From positions 1,116,001 through 1,180,000 of the forward strand of contig BCHX01000007.1 in the NCBI GenBank assembly GCA_001599755.1: a stretch of 64,000 bases of DNA. Direction: 5' to 3'. Source of the DNA: Gliomastix tumulicola. Its lineage: Eukaryota > Ascomycota > Sordariomycetes > Hypocreales > Bionectriaceae. The position numbers and the translations under genes are program-made. Below the pieces are notes generated by a model that worked only from the letters and a program-made list of their open reading frames with translations, did not search any database and was not told the origin of the DNA. Positions 33,549 to 43,189 of the stretch are shown in pieces (position 1 is the stretch's first letter; each line of letters opens with the position of its first letter).

Positions 33549-33555
33549 TTTAGCC
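33549..33555 (-). promoter_or_regulatory. Candidate XlnR/Xyr1 site GGCTAAA
   Basis: TTTAGCC on the + strand equals GGCTAAA, the core recognised by the xylanase activator XlnR/Xyr1. It lies ~810 bases upstream of the xylanase ATG; a single site may be coincidental. Confidence 0.3.
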
Positions 33556-34254
33556 GGAAACGAAGCTGGAGGGGGTGGAATTTCCAGGGAAGTCCAGGGT
33601 CCCCAGCATGACTGTGCTCTTGATTTGAAACGAATACAAGAGCCCAATTCCGTTCTTCTGCTCGCCAGGTTCCGGTGCAGCGGCAAAATGCCACTTGGCT
33701 TGCGTCCGAAAGCCAATCACGGCACATAAGGATATTAACTGCCGCACCAAGAGACCAGAGGAATCCTCCCCCGCACGATCCATTGAGCCTAATGTCGAGT
33801 CGGCATGCACAGGGACCAGCAAGGGAAAGGCTGGCCGCCGAGACCCAAGGACAGCGATGGAGGGCGTGGCATTGACCTGGTTCGTATTCGCCGAGAACTG
33901 GGACTGGATCACCTTGCGAGTGACTAAACACGTATTCGGTCCTCGGCAAGCAGGTATAAGCTTGATTTGGACCGGTCATGCCGCTTGAGATCCTGTTCTA
34001 GACCCCCGGTTAAATGAGACTCATAGATGGGTTAAAGCACAGCAGCATCACGCTGCCACTGTCGTGCTTTTGGATTTGCCTTGACGATGACAAGGGGCCG
34101 CACATGCTAAGGCTTGGAGCTTCCAGGGGCAAACCATGGCGGATTTTTCCTCCATTGGGGAAGGCCAAAGGCTTCATGTTCGCGATGAGGATCTTGACGA
34201 CGGCGACAGCCTCCGTGGTCCAAAACGGCATGGTTTCGTGGCGATGGACTCAGA

Positions 34255-34261
34255 TATAAAA
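34255..34261 (+). promoter_or_regulatory. TATA box of the GH11 xylanase gene
   Basis: TATAAAA located 107 bases upstream of the xylanase start codon. Confidence 0.55.
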
Positions 34262-34361
34262 GAAGGACCCTGGCGACATTGGTGCTCAAGACAATAGGAC
34301 ATCTCAGCAACACGCTCTCGACTGAACGCAGCTCTGCAATCCAGAAGAACTTGTCGTCACA

Positions 34362-35257
34362 ATGGTCAACATCCTCTCCCTCTTCGTGAGCGCCCTCGCC
34401 GTCACCGGCGTTGTGGCTGCCCCTGCTACTCCCACCACCGATCTAATCGCACTTGATAAGCGTCAGAGCACTCCCAACAGCCAGGGTACCCACGACGGCT
34501 TCTTCTACAGCTGGTGGAGCGACGGCGGTGCTTCTGCCACCTACACCAACCAGGCTGGCGGCCGCTACAGCGTCCGATGGTCCAACGGCGGCAACCTCGT
34601 CGGCGGAAAGGGCTGGAAGCCCGGTGTCACTGCTAGGTTCGTTGATCCCAGCCAGTCGTAGCCCAGAGATGTCGGGCTGTGTCGTTCTTCGCACCAGCTA
34701 ACCAAAGCCTTCATGGCGGAACAGGGGCATTGGCTACTCCGGCAGCTACAGCCCCAACGGCAACAGCTACCTCGCCATCTACGGCTGGATGCGCAACCCC
34801 CTCGTCGAGTACTACATCGTCGAGAACTTCGGAACGTACGACCCCAGCTCGGGAGCGACGAACCTCGGTACCGTCACCTGCGACGGCAGCACGTACCGCC
34901 TGGGCTCGTCGTGGCGTTACAACAAGCCCAGCATCGACGGCAACCGTGACTTCCAGCAGTTCTGGTCCGTCCGCGTCAACAAGCGCACTGGCGGAACCGT
35001 CCAGACTGGCTGCCACTTCGATGCTGTAAGTGTGCCGAGCATAGTGGTGAAACTGAACTTGAACTGACATTGAGACAAACAGTGGAGGCGTGCTGGCCTG
35101 CCCATCGGAAACCACGGTATGTTCGATGTCCTGATAACAGGGAAGCCGTACCCAGGACTAATCGTGAATGATTGCAGACTACCAGATCGTCGCCACCGAG
35201 GGCTACTTCTCGTCCGGTTCTGCCGACATCACTGTCCGCGACGTCGGCAGCGGTTAA
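34362..35257 (+). CDS. Secreted GH11 endo-1,4-beta-xylanase
   Basis: Four exons: 34362-34636, 34725-35025, 35083-35116 (only 34 nt) and 35178-35257. The introns are 88, 57 and 61 nt; 229 aa. Signal peptide 1-~19, then a propeptide ending in a Kex2 site (LDKRQST), so the mature enzyme starts near residue 36. The beta-jelly-roll GH11 domain is complete: FFYSWWSDGGASATY, nucleophile Glu120 in NPLVEYYIVE, the thumb region near DFQQFWSVR, and acid/base Glu211 in IVATEGYFSSG. No carbohydrate-binding module. It cleaves xylan backbone in plant cell walls; the upstream TATA box and possible XlnR site fit inducible expression. Confidence 0.97.
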
Positions 35258-35817
35258 AGAGACCACTTGCAGGTGGCAGGGCTCGTCGTCTTTGAGTGGT
35301 ATACCCTTCCTAGACGAAGCGTCGATGGTTTTGTTTCAGGGGGTCGCATTGAGGAAGACGTGGCTTGCTTCAAGCAGGGAGAGTTGGGTCTGGTATGTGC
35401 TGCCGTGATCGTGGTTTGAACTTTGATAAAGCTTCGACCACGTGCGCTGGTCAGGTCGAGCCTTCCCAGACAGTCAAACTTGGTTTTGTCGCGCCTTCCT
35501 CTTGTAGCTGAATCAAATTGGACCTCTTCAAATCCGGATGCCCTGGTCGAGTACCAAGTACATCGCATTACTCCTATAACACTACTACAATCAGATCACT
35601 CCGAACAGTCACGTGAAATCCGAGACTCAGAGCGCGAGTGAAAATGTATCAGGGTATCTATCATAAGCATGTAATATTAACCAGCCGTAATCCCGCAGTG
35701 CTAGGTCGAACCTTGACCTTCCCTCGGATAAACCTACAGAATGACACACAAACAAGAACAACGGCGTCCCATCCATCCCTTTCCGTAACCCAGATTTCCC
35801 CATGTTTCATCCTTCGC
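35258..35817. other. Convergent 3' flank xylanase / M50-like gene
   Basis: 560 bases between two stop codons, with no supported gene or repeat. Confidence 0.5.
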
Positions 35818-36682
35818 TCAGGTAGGAATGAAGTGCTGGGCATCCTCCCGCTGCTGCTCAAACGACTGCGAAAACGCAGCGAGCCCGACGACGATGCCCA
35901 CCGCCATGAAGATGACCGAGATGACGGACCAGACGACGCCCCAGCAGCGCGACGAGCCGCCGTAGCGCTTAGCGAAGACGCTCGCGTCGGACGAGTTGAC
36001 CTTGCGCAGGATGAGGTCGTCGCAGATGTCCCAGACGCTGTAGAGCGAGGACATGACGCCGATGAAGAGGACGACGAAGCGCAGGGCCTCGGCGTGGTTG
36101 ATGAACCAGCAGCCCACGAGGAACGCGACGGCGAGGAGAACGGTGAGGATGGTGAGCCAGTCGCGCTTGCCCCACCAGAGGGTGAGGAGGAAGCAGACGC
36201 CGAGGCCGATGGAGGCGATCTTGGAGGCGTTGATGTTGAAGCCGCAGATGGTGAGGACGGCGCCGATGAGGGAGGAGCCGAGGTAGCCCGCGGGGAGGGT
36301 GATGGCGCTGATGCCGCCTGAGAGATGGGTCACGCCGCCCTCGTTGGGGTCCAGGCTGATAGACTGGACCTTGCCGCCGGTGAGGATGGCCGAGAAGGCG
36401 TGCCCGAACTCGTGGAACGCGATGACCAGCATCTGGGAGAGGGGTCAGTGAGGAATCTTGTGCATGCGAGGTTTGATAGCTTACCTTGAACGGCCAGAGA
36501 ATCATGCGCAGATAGGGGACGTTCCATAGGATGGCGATGCCGACAACATAGGCAGCGATGACGCCCAGGGTGACCTGCTGGGTGTGGGTTGGGTTCTGGA
36601 GGTCTCTCGGCGCGAGACCTGCATCGTGCTCGGCGACGGACCTCGCGATGGCCTCAAGTGCTGCTTCAGGTGCAGGCGCCAT
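35818..36682 (-). CDS. M50B-like zinc metallopeptidase, multi-pass membrane protein
   Basis: Two exons, 36682-36485 and 36432-35818, with a 52-nt intron (GTAAGC...CACTGAC...CCAG); the join is ILWPFK-MLVIAFHEFGH; 270 aa. The N-terminal ~45 residues are soluble. A membrane segment (~40-60) precedes the HExxH motif at residues 73-77 (HEFGH), followed by four or five hydrophobic helices. HEFGHAFSAILTGG matches the peptidase M50B-like family, relatives of site-2 proteases. The second metal ligand of true S2P (NxxPxxxLDG) is not evident, so catalytic activity is uncertain. It lies on the same strand as, and 515 bases downstream of, the glutaredoxin gene. Confidence 0.82.
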
Positions 36683-37196
36683 GATGCCAGGGTGGGAAAT
36701 GGTGCGATACTCGTATGGTCTATTTGTCTACTGGGGTTTGTGGAAAATGAAGGTGAGGCTGATGAATACAGCCCAAACACGCTAACGCAGGGTGTCTAGA
36801 AGCAGTGCAACAAGGCAAGCATTCCAGCCGTTGGCCGAGTAAAAAAGCGAGTGAAATGATGAAATTGGGATCAACCTAGGAAAAGAGAAGGAGGAGGGAA
36901 AAAGGCAGAGGCAGAATGTGAGACATCCATCTTGTGACTCGAGAACCGAAAAGTTGGAGATTGGGGAGCTGTGGCTGTGGCAGTTGACGCGCGGTCCGTC
37001 TCCAGCGGGTAAAATGAGCCCATCGCCAGTAAATTTCCAGCGCTGGCGACGATCTGAAATGCTGCGCCACAGCGTCAGATGCTTCAACACGCGCTGCTGC
37101 TAAATTTAGACACAGGACAGACCACACCGAGCCTCACGTCCGCATCACGGCTACCCTGAACCAAATCTCTTAGTGTCGAATTTTGCAGTCAATTAC
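36683..37196. other. Intergenic between M50-like and glutaredoxin genes
   Basis: About 510 bases on the promoter side of the M50-like gene; CT-rich at 36860-36920. No gene supported. Confidence 0.5.
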
Positions 37197-37990
37197 CTAC
37201 GCCGCGACCAGCTTATTGACTGTATACCGGTCCATAAACTCGGGGTTGCTGCTTATTTCCTCGCAGACCTTGTGATGGAATTAGTACTGGACGAATTGGC
37301 CCAAGGCGACAGTCACTTTTAGGGGGCACTCACAACGTCCAAGCCGCCAACCAGCTCACCATCTACCCACAGCTGAGGAAATGTCGGCCAGTCACCAAAC
37401 TCCTTCATGCCCTGTCGCGCCTCCTCGTCGCTCATAACATCGAAGGACCCATATTCAATACCATGCTCCTCCAACACACCAACCAAGCGTCGACTGAAAC
37501 GGCAACGTGGTGACTTGGGTGTTCCCTTCATGAACAGCATGACTGGAGCAGCCCTGACGAGCCCAGTGAGACGAGCAGCAAGGGCCGCCTTCTCCTCTTC
37601 CGTGGGAGGAGGGGGAGCCGGTACGGACGGGACACTGGCGGGGGCAGCCACAGCGCCGTGCCTTTCGAGCGCGTCGCGGATTTTGTTGGCGTCGGCGCCC
37701 TTGATCGGCTCGAGGACCTGACCAGCGCGCAGGCAGACGCAAGGGGCTACGCGCACGCCATACTCCTTCGCCGTGTCGAGCAGCGCTCTGGCGTTGATGC
37801 TGAGAAACGATATGGACGGCGGAGTGGTGACCGGGTATTGCGATGCGAGGCTCGTTAGATCGGCAGCCAGATCCGTGCTGAAAGCGGTCCAAGGCGTGTA
37901 AAAATAAAGGACGATGAGTGCGGACGGCGGGAGGGTGGCCATGTGCGACGACAATTCGTCCTGTGAGGTGATCTCAATGAGTGTCGACAT
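37197..37990 (-). CDS. Monothiol glutaredoxin Grx3/Grx4 type (thioredoxin-like + glutaredoxin), variant CRFS motif
   Basis: Two exons, 37990-37334 and 37268-37197, with a 65-nt intron (GTGAGT...GTACTAAT...CAAG); the join is VGGLDV-VCEEISSNPEF; 242 aa. A thioredoxin-like domain (~1-110) has lost the active-site cysteine (YTPWTAFSTDL where WAxxC would be expected). A Pro-rich linker (119-130) leads to a monothiol glutaredoxin domain (~132-242) with MLFMKGTPKSP, WPTFPQLWVDGELVGG and active Cys163. The family motif CGFS is CRFS here (Arg164, codon CGT at 37501-37499). Grx3/4 proteins bridge [2Fe-2S] clusters with glutathione and control iron regulators in the cytosol/nucleus. An in-frame upstream ATG at 38059 would add a 23-aa basic leader; the 37990 start matches the conserved MSTLIEITSQ. 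Confidence 0.93.
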
Positions 37991-38622
37991 GGTGATGGGC
38001 TGTCTTCGGGTGCAGACAGAGAGCCTTTGGGATCGCCTAGGGCTAGAGTCGAGGATCAAGAGAAGTCTCAGCTCATGCCCCTCCGCAAGAGCCAGAGGAG
38101 TTCAGGGCAATCAACTCTATCTTATTATTTGGGGGCTGAGAATGACGTCCGGTCGGAGGCGATCGTACCCAATCAAGGGGCGGCCTTCTGGAACCGGCCG
38201 GTCCATGAGACCCTCCTGGCTGCAGAAGCAACGCAGCTTCCACCCATCCAACACTCCATCCGTATCGAGGCGCCTGCAGTCGCACGGCATAGGAGGTAAT
38301 GCCGGCCCATCCTGATCAGGGAAAGCGCACCGTCTGTGACGTGTCCAAGGTCCGTCTACCTAGTAGAAGACATCATCATGCCCGGCATCTCTCTTGCTTC
38401 CCCTCTCGTCAAGTCTCGACTCCAAGATCTCGAACGCCATTGGTCAAGATCTCCGCTCCATCTTCCCGGACAATCTCCCGCTCTGGAGTATAAATCGCTG
38501 TCCTCTCCTCATGTTGCCTACGTCCTAACTCACCCTCTGCTCTCTACGTGGCCTACTCTTAATCATTAAGTCGCACCTTCTGAAACCCATCATTGATATA
38601 AGTCCAGTCTCATCTTGTCAAG
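37991..38622. promoter_or_regulatory. Divergent promoter glutaredoxin / ferredoxin with CCAAT boxes
   Basis: 632 bases shared by two Fe-S-related genes. CCAATCA is at 38169-38175 (+), and a second CCAAT is on the minus strand at 38439-38443 (ATTGG). TGACGT half-CRE sites are at 38143-38148 and 38337-38342. CTATCT (AGATAG, GATA-type) is at 38117-38122. TATAAA is at 38489-38494, 129 bases upstream of the ferredoxin ATG and followed by a CT-rich tract. CCAAT-binding complex plus HapX is the known fungal iron-regulatory system; its use here is inference. Confidence 0.5.
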
Positions 38623-38916
38623 ATGCCCACCTACCAAGTCACCCTGAACACCCCCGAAGGCAAATACACCTTCGACTGCCAAGACGACAGCTACATCCTG
38701 GACGCCGCTGAGGAGATGGGCTACGACCTGCCCTACTCGTGTCGTGCCGGCGCATGCTCCACCTGCGCCGGACGACTGATCAAGGGCACCGTCGACCAGA
38801 GCGACCAGAGCTTCCTAGACGATGATCAGATTGAGGCGGGCTTCGTCTTGCTCTGCGTCGTCTATCCGACGAGTGACTGCGAGATCACCACCCATCAGGA
38901 GGAACAACTCTACTGA
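38623..38916 (+). CDS. Plant/cyanobacterial-type [2Fe-2S] ferredoxin
   Basis: Intronless, 97 aa, ATG at 38623 in a strong context (AAGATGCCC). The full photosynthetic-type ferredoxin fold is present: YQVTLNTPEGKYTFDC, ILDAAEEMGYDLPYSC, cluster ligands Cys40, Cys45, Cys48 and Cys78 (C-x4-C-x2-C-x29-C), DQSDQSFLDDDQIEAG, and a C-terminal PTSDCEITTHQEEQLY. This matches PetF-like proteins of cyanobacteria and plastids almost end to end. There is no transit peptide, so the product would be cytosolic. It transfers one electron at low potential; the fungal reductase and client are unknown. About four-fifths of codons end in G or C, like neighbouring fungal genes. Fungi normally encode only adrenodoxin-type ferredoxin, so horizontal acquisition is the simplest reading. 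It is divergent from a Grx3/4 gene. Confidence 0.96.
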   Translation: MPTYQVTLNTPEGKYTFDCQDDSYILDAAEEMGYDLPYSCRAGACSTCAGRLIKGTVDQSDQSFLDDDQIEAGFVLLCVVYPTSDCEITTHQEEQLY

Positions 38917-40102
38917 TGCGTCGGGACGCTGGAGTGCAAGGCCACGATATGCTACCGCCTTGGATTGTAGCTAGCCGGACTGTTCCAACATCGAACAAAG
39001 CCATGGACCACCGCTTGGAGCGCTGGAAAGAGTTGTTGGGCTCCAGGGTGCCAGTGACATGGCCGCCAGCACGGGGCAAAGATGGCAGCAGGAGAGGGGG
39101 GTGGCGGGGCAGAATATGCACGGTTCGGACTCCGAATAGAAGATGTTGGCCAACTGCAGCTGGACTATGAAGAGCGGTGGCGGCATGTGATACGCACAAA
39201 TAGACTCCGATATTGATATGTGACAGAGTTCCGCTGCATGTGCGTCCAAACATGTCTGCAATTCGTTAGCATGGAGAATGATCGCCAGCTGAAAACATGG
39301 GCCAGGGAATACGACACTTCGTCCATATGCTAGAACGTAGACCCTACGGCCGCATCCGATGCTCAGAAGGGCAAATGATCTGTCTGATGGCGGTTGGGGC
39401 TGATGTCCAGCGTCAGCGTGCATGGCCTCTCATCCTTGGTATATGGAGAGCATGCATCTGCCTCCCGTGTCTTGGCACCACTCGTCGCTCTTACATTACC
39501 AACCAGACTTGATATGTCCCCGCTTAGACTATGCTACAGCTGCATGGTCCTTCAAGTGATGTCTTTGCAAAGGTGTTTTTGGACAGGGGCGCGACAGGTG
39601 GGGAGCTGAAGCTGCAAGTCCTAAGATCGATTTGGCCGCAGATCGTCCTCATTTCCAAAGGGCACAAAGGGCACCCTTGCCTCGCTCTGGCTGTGCCTAC
39701 TTTAGTCAGCATAAGAGAGGCACTTTGGATATCAAGTGCTACTTGTAGATATTGGATTATGCCTAAATGCTCAGGCACCCTAGTCGCTGGTTGGCTAATA
39801 CAAGGTAGAATATGGGTAGTCAATCCTTGATCTGCACCTACCGCAGATATTGGGGCCTAAAATATCAGAACGGACACTTTTACGGTCCGATAAGCGACAT
39901 CGTGTCCCTGAGCAGATCTGATTAATATTCTGTGGATAAGACAAGCTTGCTAACAATGAAGGGAAGTCAGTAAGTTGCCAAGCGTTGAAGTATGGATGTT
40001 CAAATTCTTCACGCTCTTTGACGTCACCAAGTCCAGGGTAAGACTGTCCCTCCACCGAGCAAGTTGTCCAACCACAGGTTCCTTCACCGAGACACACGAA
40101 GA
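38917..40102. other. Intergenic, 1.2 kb between ferredoxin and methyltransferase genes
   Basis: No frame over ~150 codons and none with a recognisable domain. No ferredoxin reductase or other partner gene is hidden here as far as I can see. Confidence 0.5.
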
Positions 40103-40711
40103 ATGGCCGCCGACTTTGAGAAGCAGAGCTACTGGCACGACCGGTTCGCGCACGAGTCGTCCTTTGACTGGCTTGTGCCCTCATCCACCTTCCTCGAAGT
40201 AATGGAGCCTCACATCGCGCATCTGCCGCGCTCGGCCTCCGTCCTCAACGTGGGCTCTGGCACGAGCGACCTGCACAACGGCCTTCGCGCCCGCGGCTTC
40301 AGCAACGTCACCAATCTAGACTATGAGCCGCTGGCCGCCGACCGCGGGCGCGAGCTTGAGGCCGCGGCGTTTGGCGACGTGAAGATGGGCTACGTCGTCG
40401 CGGATGCCACGCGGCTCGCGGATCCGGCGTACTCGTCCCAGCATCACGGGCGGTACCAGGTCATCCTGGACAAGAGCACCACCGATGCCATTGCCTGTGG
40501 CGGGGAGGGCCCGGTGCTGGGCATGGCGGAGGGGGTTGCTCGGTGTCTGGCGGACGGCGGCGTGTGGCTGTGTCTGAGCTTCTCGTCGAGCCGGTTCGAG
40601 GTGCCTGGGTTCCCCTTCGACGTGAGCGTCGTGGACACGATCCCGACACCCAAGTTGAGGTCTACGGATCCGGACATCTTCTACTGGTGCTATGCGCTGC
40701 GTCCGCGGTAG
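40103..40711 (+). CDS. SAM-dependent methyltransferase (METTL13/EEF1A-KMT-like class I)
   Basis: Intronless, 202 aa from the ATG at 40103 (the in-frame sequence upstream has no ATG). It is a class I Rossmann methyltransferase: YWHDRFAHESSFDWL at the N-terminus, motif I VLNVGSGTSDL (47-57), acidic loop Asp73 in NLDYEP, and the motif IV-like VILDKSTTDAIACGG. The YWxxRF...FDWL start and the DKGTLDA-like DKSTTDA element resemble METTL13 N-terminal-type and related elongation-factor lysine/N-terminal methyltransferases. The substrate is not deducible. Its stop is only 85 bases from the convergent rhodopsin-like gene. Confidence 0.87.
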   Translation: MAADFEKQSYWHDRFAHESSFDWLVPSSTFLEVMEPHIAHLPRSASVLNVGSGTSDLHNGLRARGFSNVTNLDYEPLAADRGRELEAAAFGDVKMGYVVADATRLADPAYSSQHHGRYQVILDKSTTDAIACGGEGPVLGMAEGVARCLADGGVWLCLSFSSSRFEVPGFPFDVSVVDTIPTPKLRSTDPDIFYWCYALRPR

Positions 40712-40796
40712 ATCAGACGGACACTCAAGCATCGCCACACCAGATGGTATTCCGAAATGGTTGATTCATGAAGATCCATTCTTGAGGAGCTGTGTA

Positions 40797-42218
40797 TCAT
40801 GCTATCTCCTCCATGCTGGCCTGCCGCCCCTGCGCGACAGAGTCGGCCGTCGATACAGGAACCACCGAATGGCCATCAGACCCCTGCGACCCCTTCCTCT
40901 CGCCCTCGCCGCCACCCATATCCAGGCCCCTCACACTCGTCCCCGGCGACTCATCCTTCGTATCAGACAGCCCAAGTGACCCCAGCCAATTCGACCCCTC
41001 GAGCCAGTTCAAATCCCCAAACCACGGCGCCGACCCGCCGCCTTCGGCCCTCCTACACCTCACCATCTCCTCACCACCACCACCACCACCACCGCCGCCG
41101 CAGCTGTTGCTGATGCTGTTACTCACCCGCCGTATCTCCGCCGAGAAGAACCGGAACAGCGGCCGCAGCGTCGGCACGCACCCGCAGATGACGCCGAGGT
41201 TCACCTCGACCGCCGTCCAGATCCACATGACGAAGCCGTCCCACGTGACGTCGTACGTGTTGTTGACCACCTCGGCGACCCAGTACAGCCGCATGCTGCC
41301 CGCGAGTACGACGACGAAGCCGAGGCTGAAGACGAGGAGGAGGACGATGCGCTGGCGGCGCGGCAGGTTGAGCGCGCGGAGGGTCGGGAGCGGGAGGATG
41401 TAGATGAGGAGGTCGGTGAGGACGCTCGTCACGGCCTGGCCACTGGGGGGGTGGGTGTTAAGTTGACCGCTAAGTTATAAGAGGAGGAATGAGAAGGAGA
41501 TGCGGTGACTGACATGAGTGGTGGTCCTTCTTCGACACATTTCTTCTCTTCAATCTCCAGATTCCAGTACGCACTCGCAGGACTATCGATCGATCAATCA
41601 ATCAGCAAACCATCTCATCGCGCCAATTGGTAAACAAAGGGAACTCACATGCACTGCGTCCACAACACAATCAAGAAGATCCCAATGAGCGCGCCAACAA
41701 GCGGCAGAGCCCCAATCGTGAGCCGCCGAAACCACGAGTCCAACGGCGCAATCCGCAGGTACGCCGTCAGGATACTCATCTTCGCCAGCCCGGACGCAAA
41801 CAAGTACAGCATCTGCGCGGCGATGGACGCCTTCCGTCCGCGCGTGAGGTCGCGCTCCGTCAGATCCCAGATGTGAATCTTCCACCCGTACACCTCGGAC
41901 GCGAGGATCACGGTGATTGTCGTCCCAATCACAAACACCTATCCAAGAATACGTCGTTAGCCCCTCCGGCATCAGCCAGAGCAAGGGAAGGGAAGGGGTA
42001 GGTAGAGAGAAACGAACCATGGCAGCCAGCATCAACCAGTCATCCACCCCGACCTTCCTCATAAGACACCCTCGCACATACAGCCTCGCCAGCAGCGCCA
42101 GCAGCGCCAACGGCATGAGAATCATCTGCACCAGCAGCAGACACGGACCCCGCGTCTGCGGATCATCGTAGTTGGGCGACGGCCAAGCAGCAATCACATC
42201 GTCCGGCGGGAGCCTCAT
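40797..42218 (-). CDS. Fungal rhodopsin-like (PTH11-related/SAT4) integral membrane protein
   Basis: Four exons: 42218-42018, 41938-41649, 41582-41514 (69 nt) and 41442-40797. The introns are 79, 66 and 71 nt; 401 aa. Seven hydrophobic segments alternate with short loops, with the family signatures LARLYVRG-(x)-VGVDDWLML, RKASIAAQMLYLFASGLAKMSI and TDLLIYILPLP. A conserved Cys (CVEEG) lies in the extracellular loop. The C-terminal ~130 residues are hydrophilic and low complexity, with a nine-Gly run from a GGT/GGC repeat. These are putative GPCR-like sensors of the large fungal rhodopsin-domain family (PF20684); no CFEM domain. Ligand unknown. Confidence 0.88.
41072..41101. repeat. CCA/CCG trinucleotide repeat (polyGly in rhodopsin-like protein)
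   Basis: A run of CCA then CCG triplets on the + strand, encoding consecutive glycines in the cytosolic tail; probably length-variable. Confidence 0.7.
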
Positions 42219-43189
42219 CTTGGCTCCTTTCTCATTGCACCATCAACGTCTCCCCTCTTTTCTTTCTTCCACGGAGAACCATCTACCAAAGGAAAATGAT
42301 AAGACAAGATCCGACGGGCGTCCGTTAAACGACAAAAACAGAAAAACATCCGGGATCCACGGGAAGGGGGGAAGAAAATCAAAAAGAGAAGAGGAGAGAA
42401 GAGGGGAAAACTGACATGAAAAGCTAGAGGGCGACACGGAAGAAGAGATGAAAAAATGACCTGTTCCAAAATCAAGGTTATGCAAAATCCCTCGAGACAG
42501 AGCCTAATTCCTCCTCCCTCTAGGTATCAGAGGGACTCGAACATTCTTCCAGCGTCACGACCACACACACGACAGAGTTTTTTCGACAGTCTTTCGGCCC
42601 GGACTTGTCACTGGGTAAGTCAGGTATTAGTCGTGCCGCTTATTGGTGAGAAAGGTACCTCACCTCGCACATGGCCCTCTGCCAGGCGGAGAAAAGAAGG
42701 CAGACGGCTCAAAGTCTCTTTTGCCCTCGTCGACTGACTACCTGTGGTCTCTCGTCCTCCTTTAACCTCTACCCCAGCATGATAAGCTTTCCACTCACCT
42801 CCGTCTTCATCGGGCGACCCGGTCCGCCTGATCCTGCTCTCGTGGTCGGGAACTAACTAGACCGACTTAGCCAGAGTCTAACACGCGCCTCCGAGTCTGC
42901 AGTGATCTCACCTCATGACGATCATCTCCGATGGCTTGGACCGGTTCACACAAGCGTCGAAAAGTGGTACGATAATCACTTCTCTCTCTTCGCGGGGAGG
43001 CAACTTTAGTCAACCTGTTTAAGTCTGTTTTGTGGTATCCAAATATCTAATTCGCTCTGAGAACACGAAAAAGATGAGAGAATAATATCTAGTCATACAG
43101 GGTATTTTCCAACTTTTTTTGTGCTTTTGTGCTTTTTCTTTTCTCTCCCTTTTTCTTTTGCAAATCCAAGTAACCAAAGTAAAAGAAGC
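42219..43189. other. Intergenic, 1 kb upstream of the rhodopsin-like gene
   Basis: A purine-rich tract (GAAAAGA/GGGAAGGGGGG) lies at 42350-42415. A GTTCGAGTC-like box near 42536 was checked as a tRNA B box and does not form a T-arm. No gene supported. Confidence 0.5.

Larger units (their letters stand above)
33067..34361. other. Intergenic, 1.3 kb upstream of the GH11 xylanase
   Basis: Contains the 3' flank of the chitinase gene and the xylanase promoter. A 240-codon minus-strand frame spans much of it but shows no domain and is rejected. One XlnR/Xyr1-type GGCTAAA (minus strand, 33549-33555) and a TATA box are listed separately. Confidence 0.5.

Noticed and set aside
33257..33979. 240-codon minus-strand frame between chitinase and xylanase
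   Set aside because: No domain or family resemblance, occupies the xylanase promoter and chitinase 3' flank, and no splice structure improves it.
35638..36321. 227-codon plus-strand frame opposite the M50-like gene
   Set aside because: Acidic/Ala repeats complementary to membrane-helix codons; the opposite strand has HEFGH and a good intron.
39987..40102. Upstream exon for the methyltransferase gene (GTAAGA...ACAG)
   Set aside because: The implied intron would be ~40 nt, too short, and the conserved protein starts well at 40103.
42500..42560. tRNA-like B box (GTTCGAGTC on the minus strand)
   Set aside because: Flanking bases do not form the 5-bp T-arm and no acceptor stem can be drawn.
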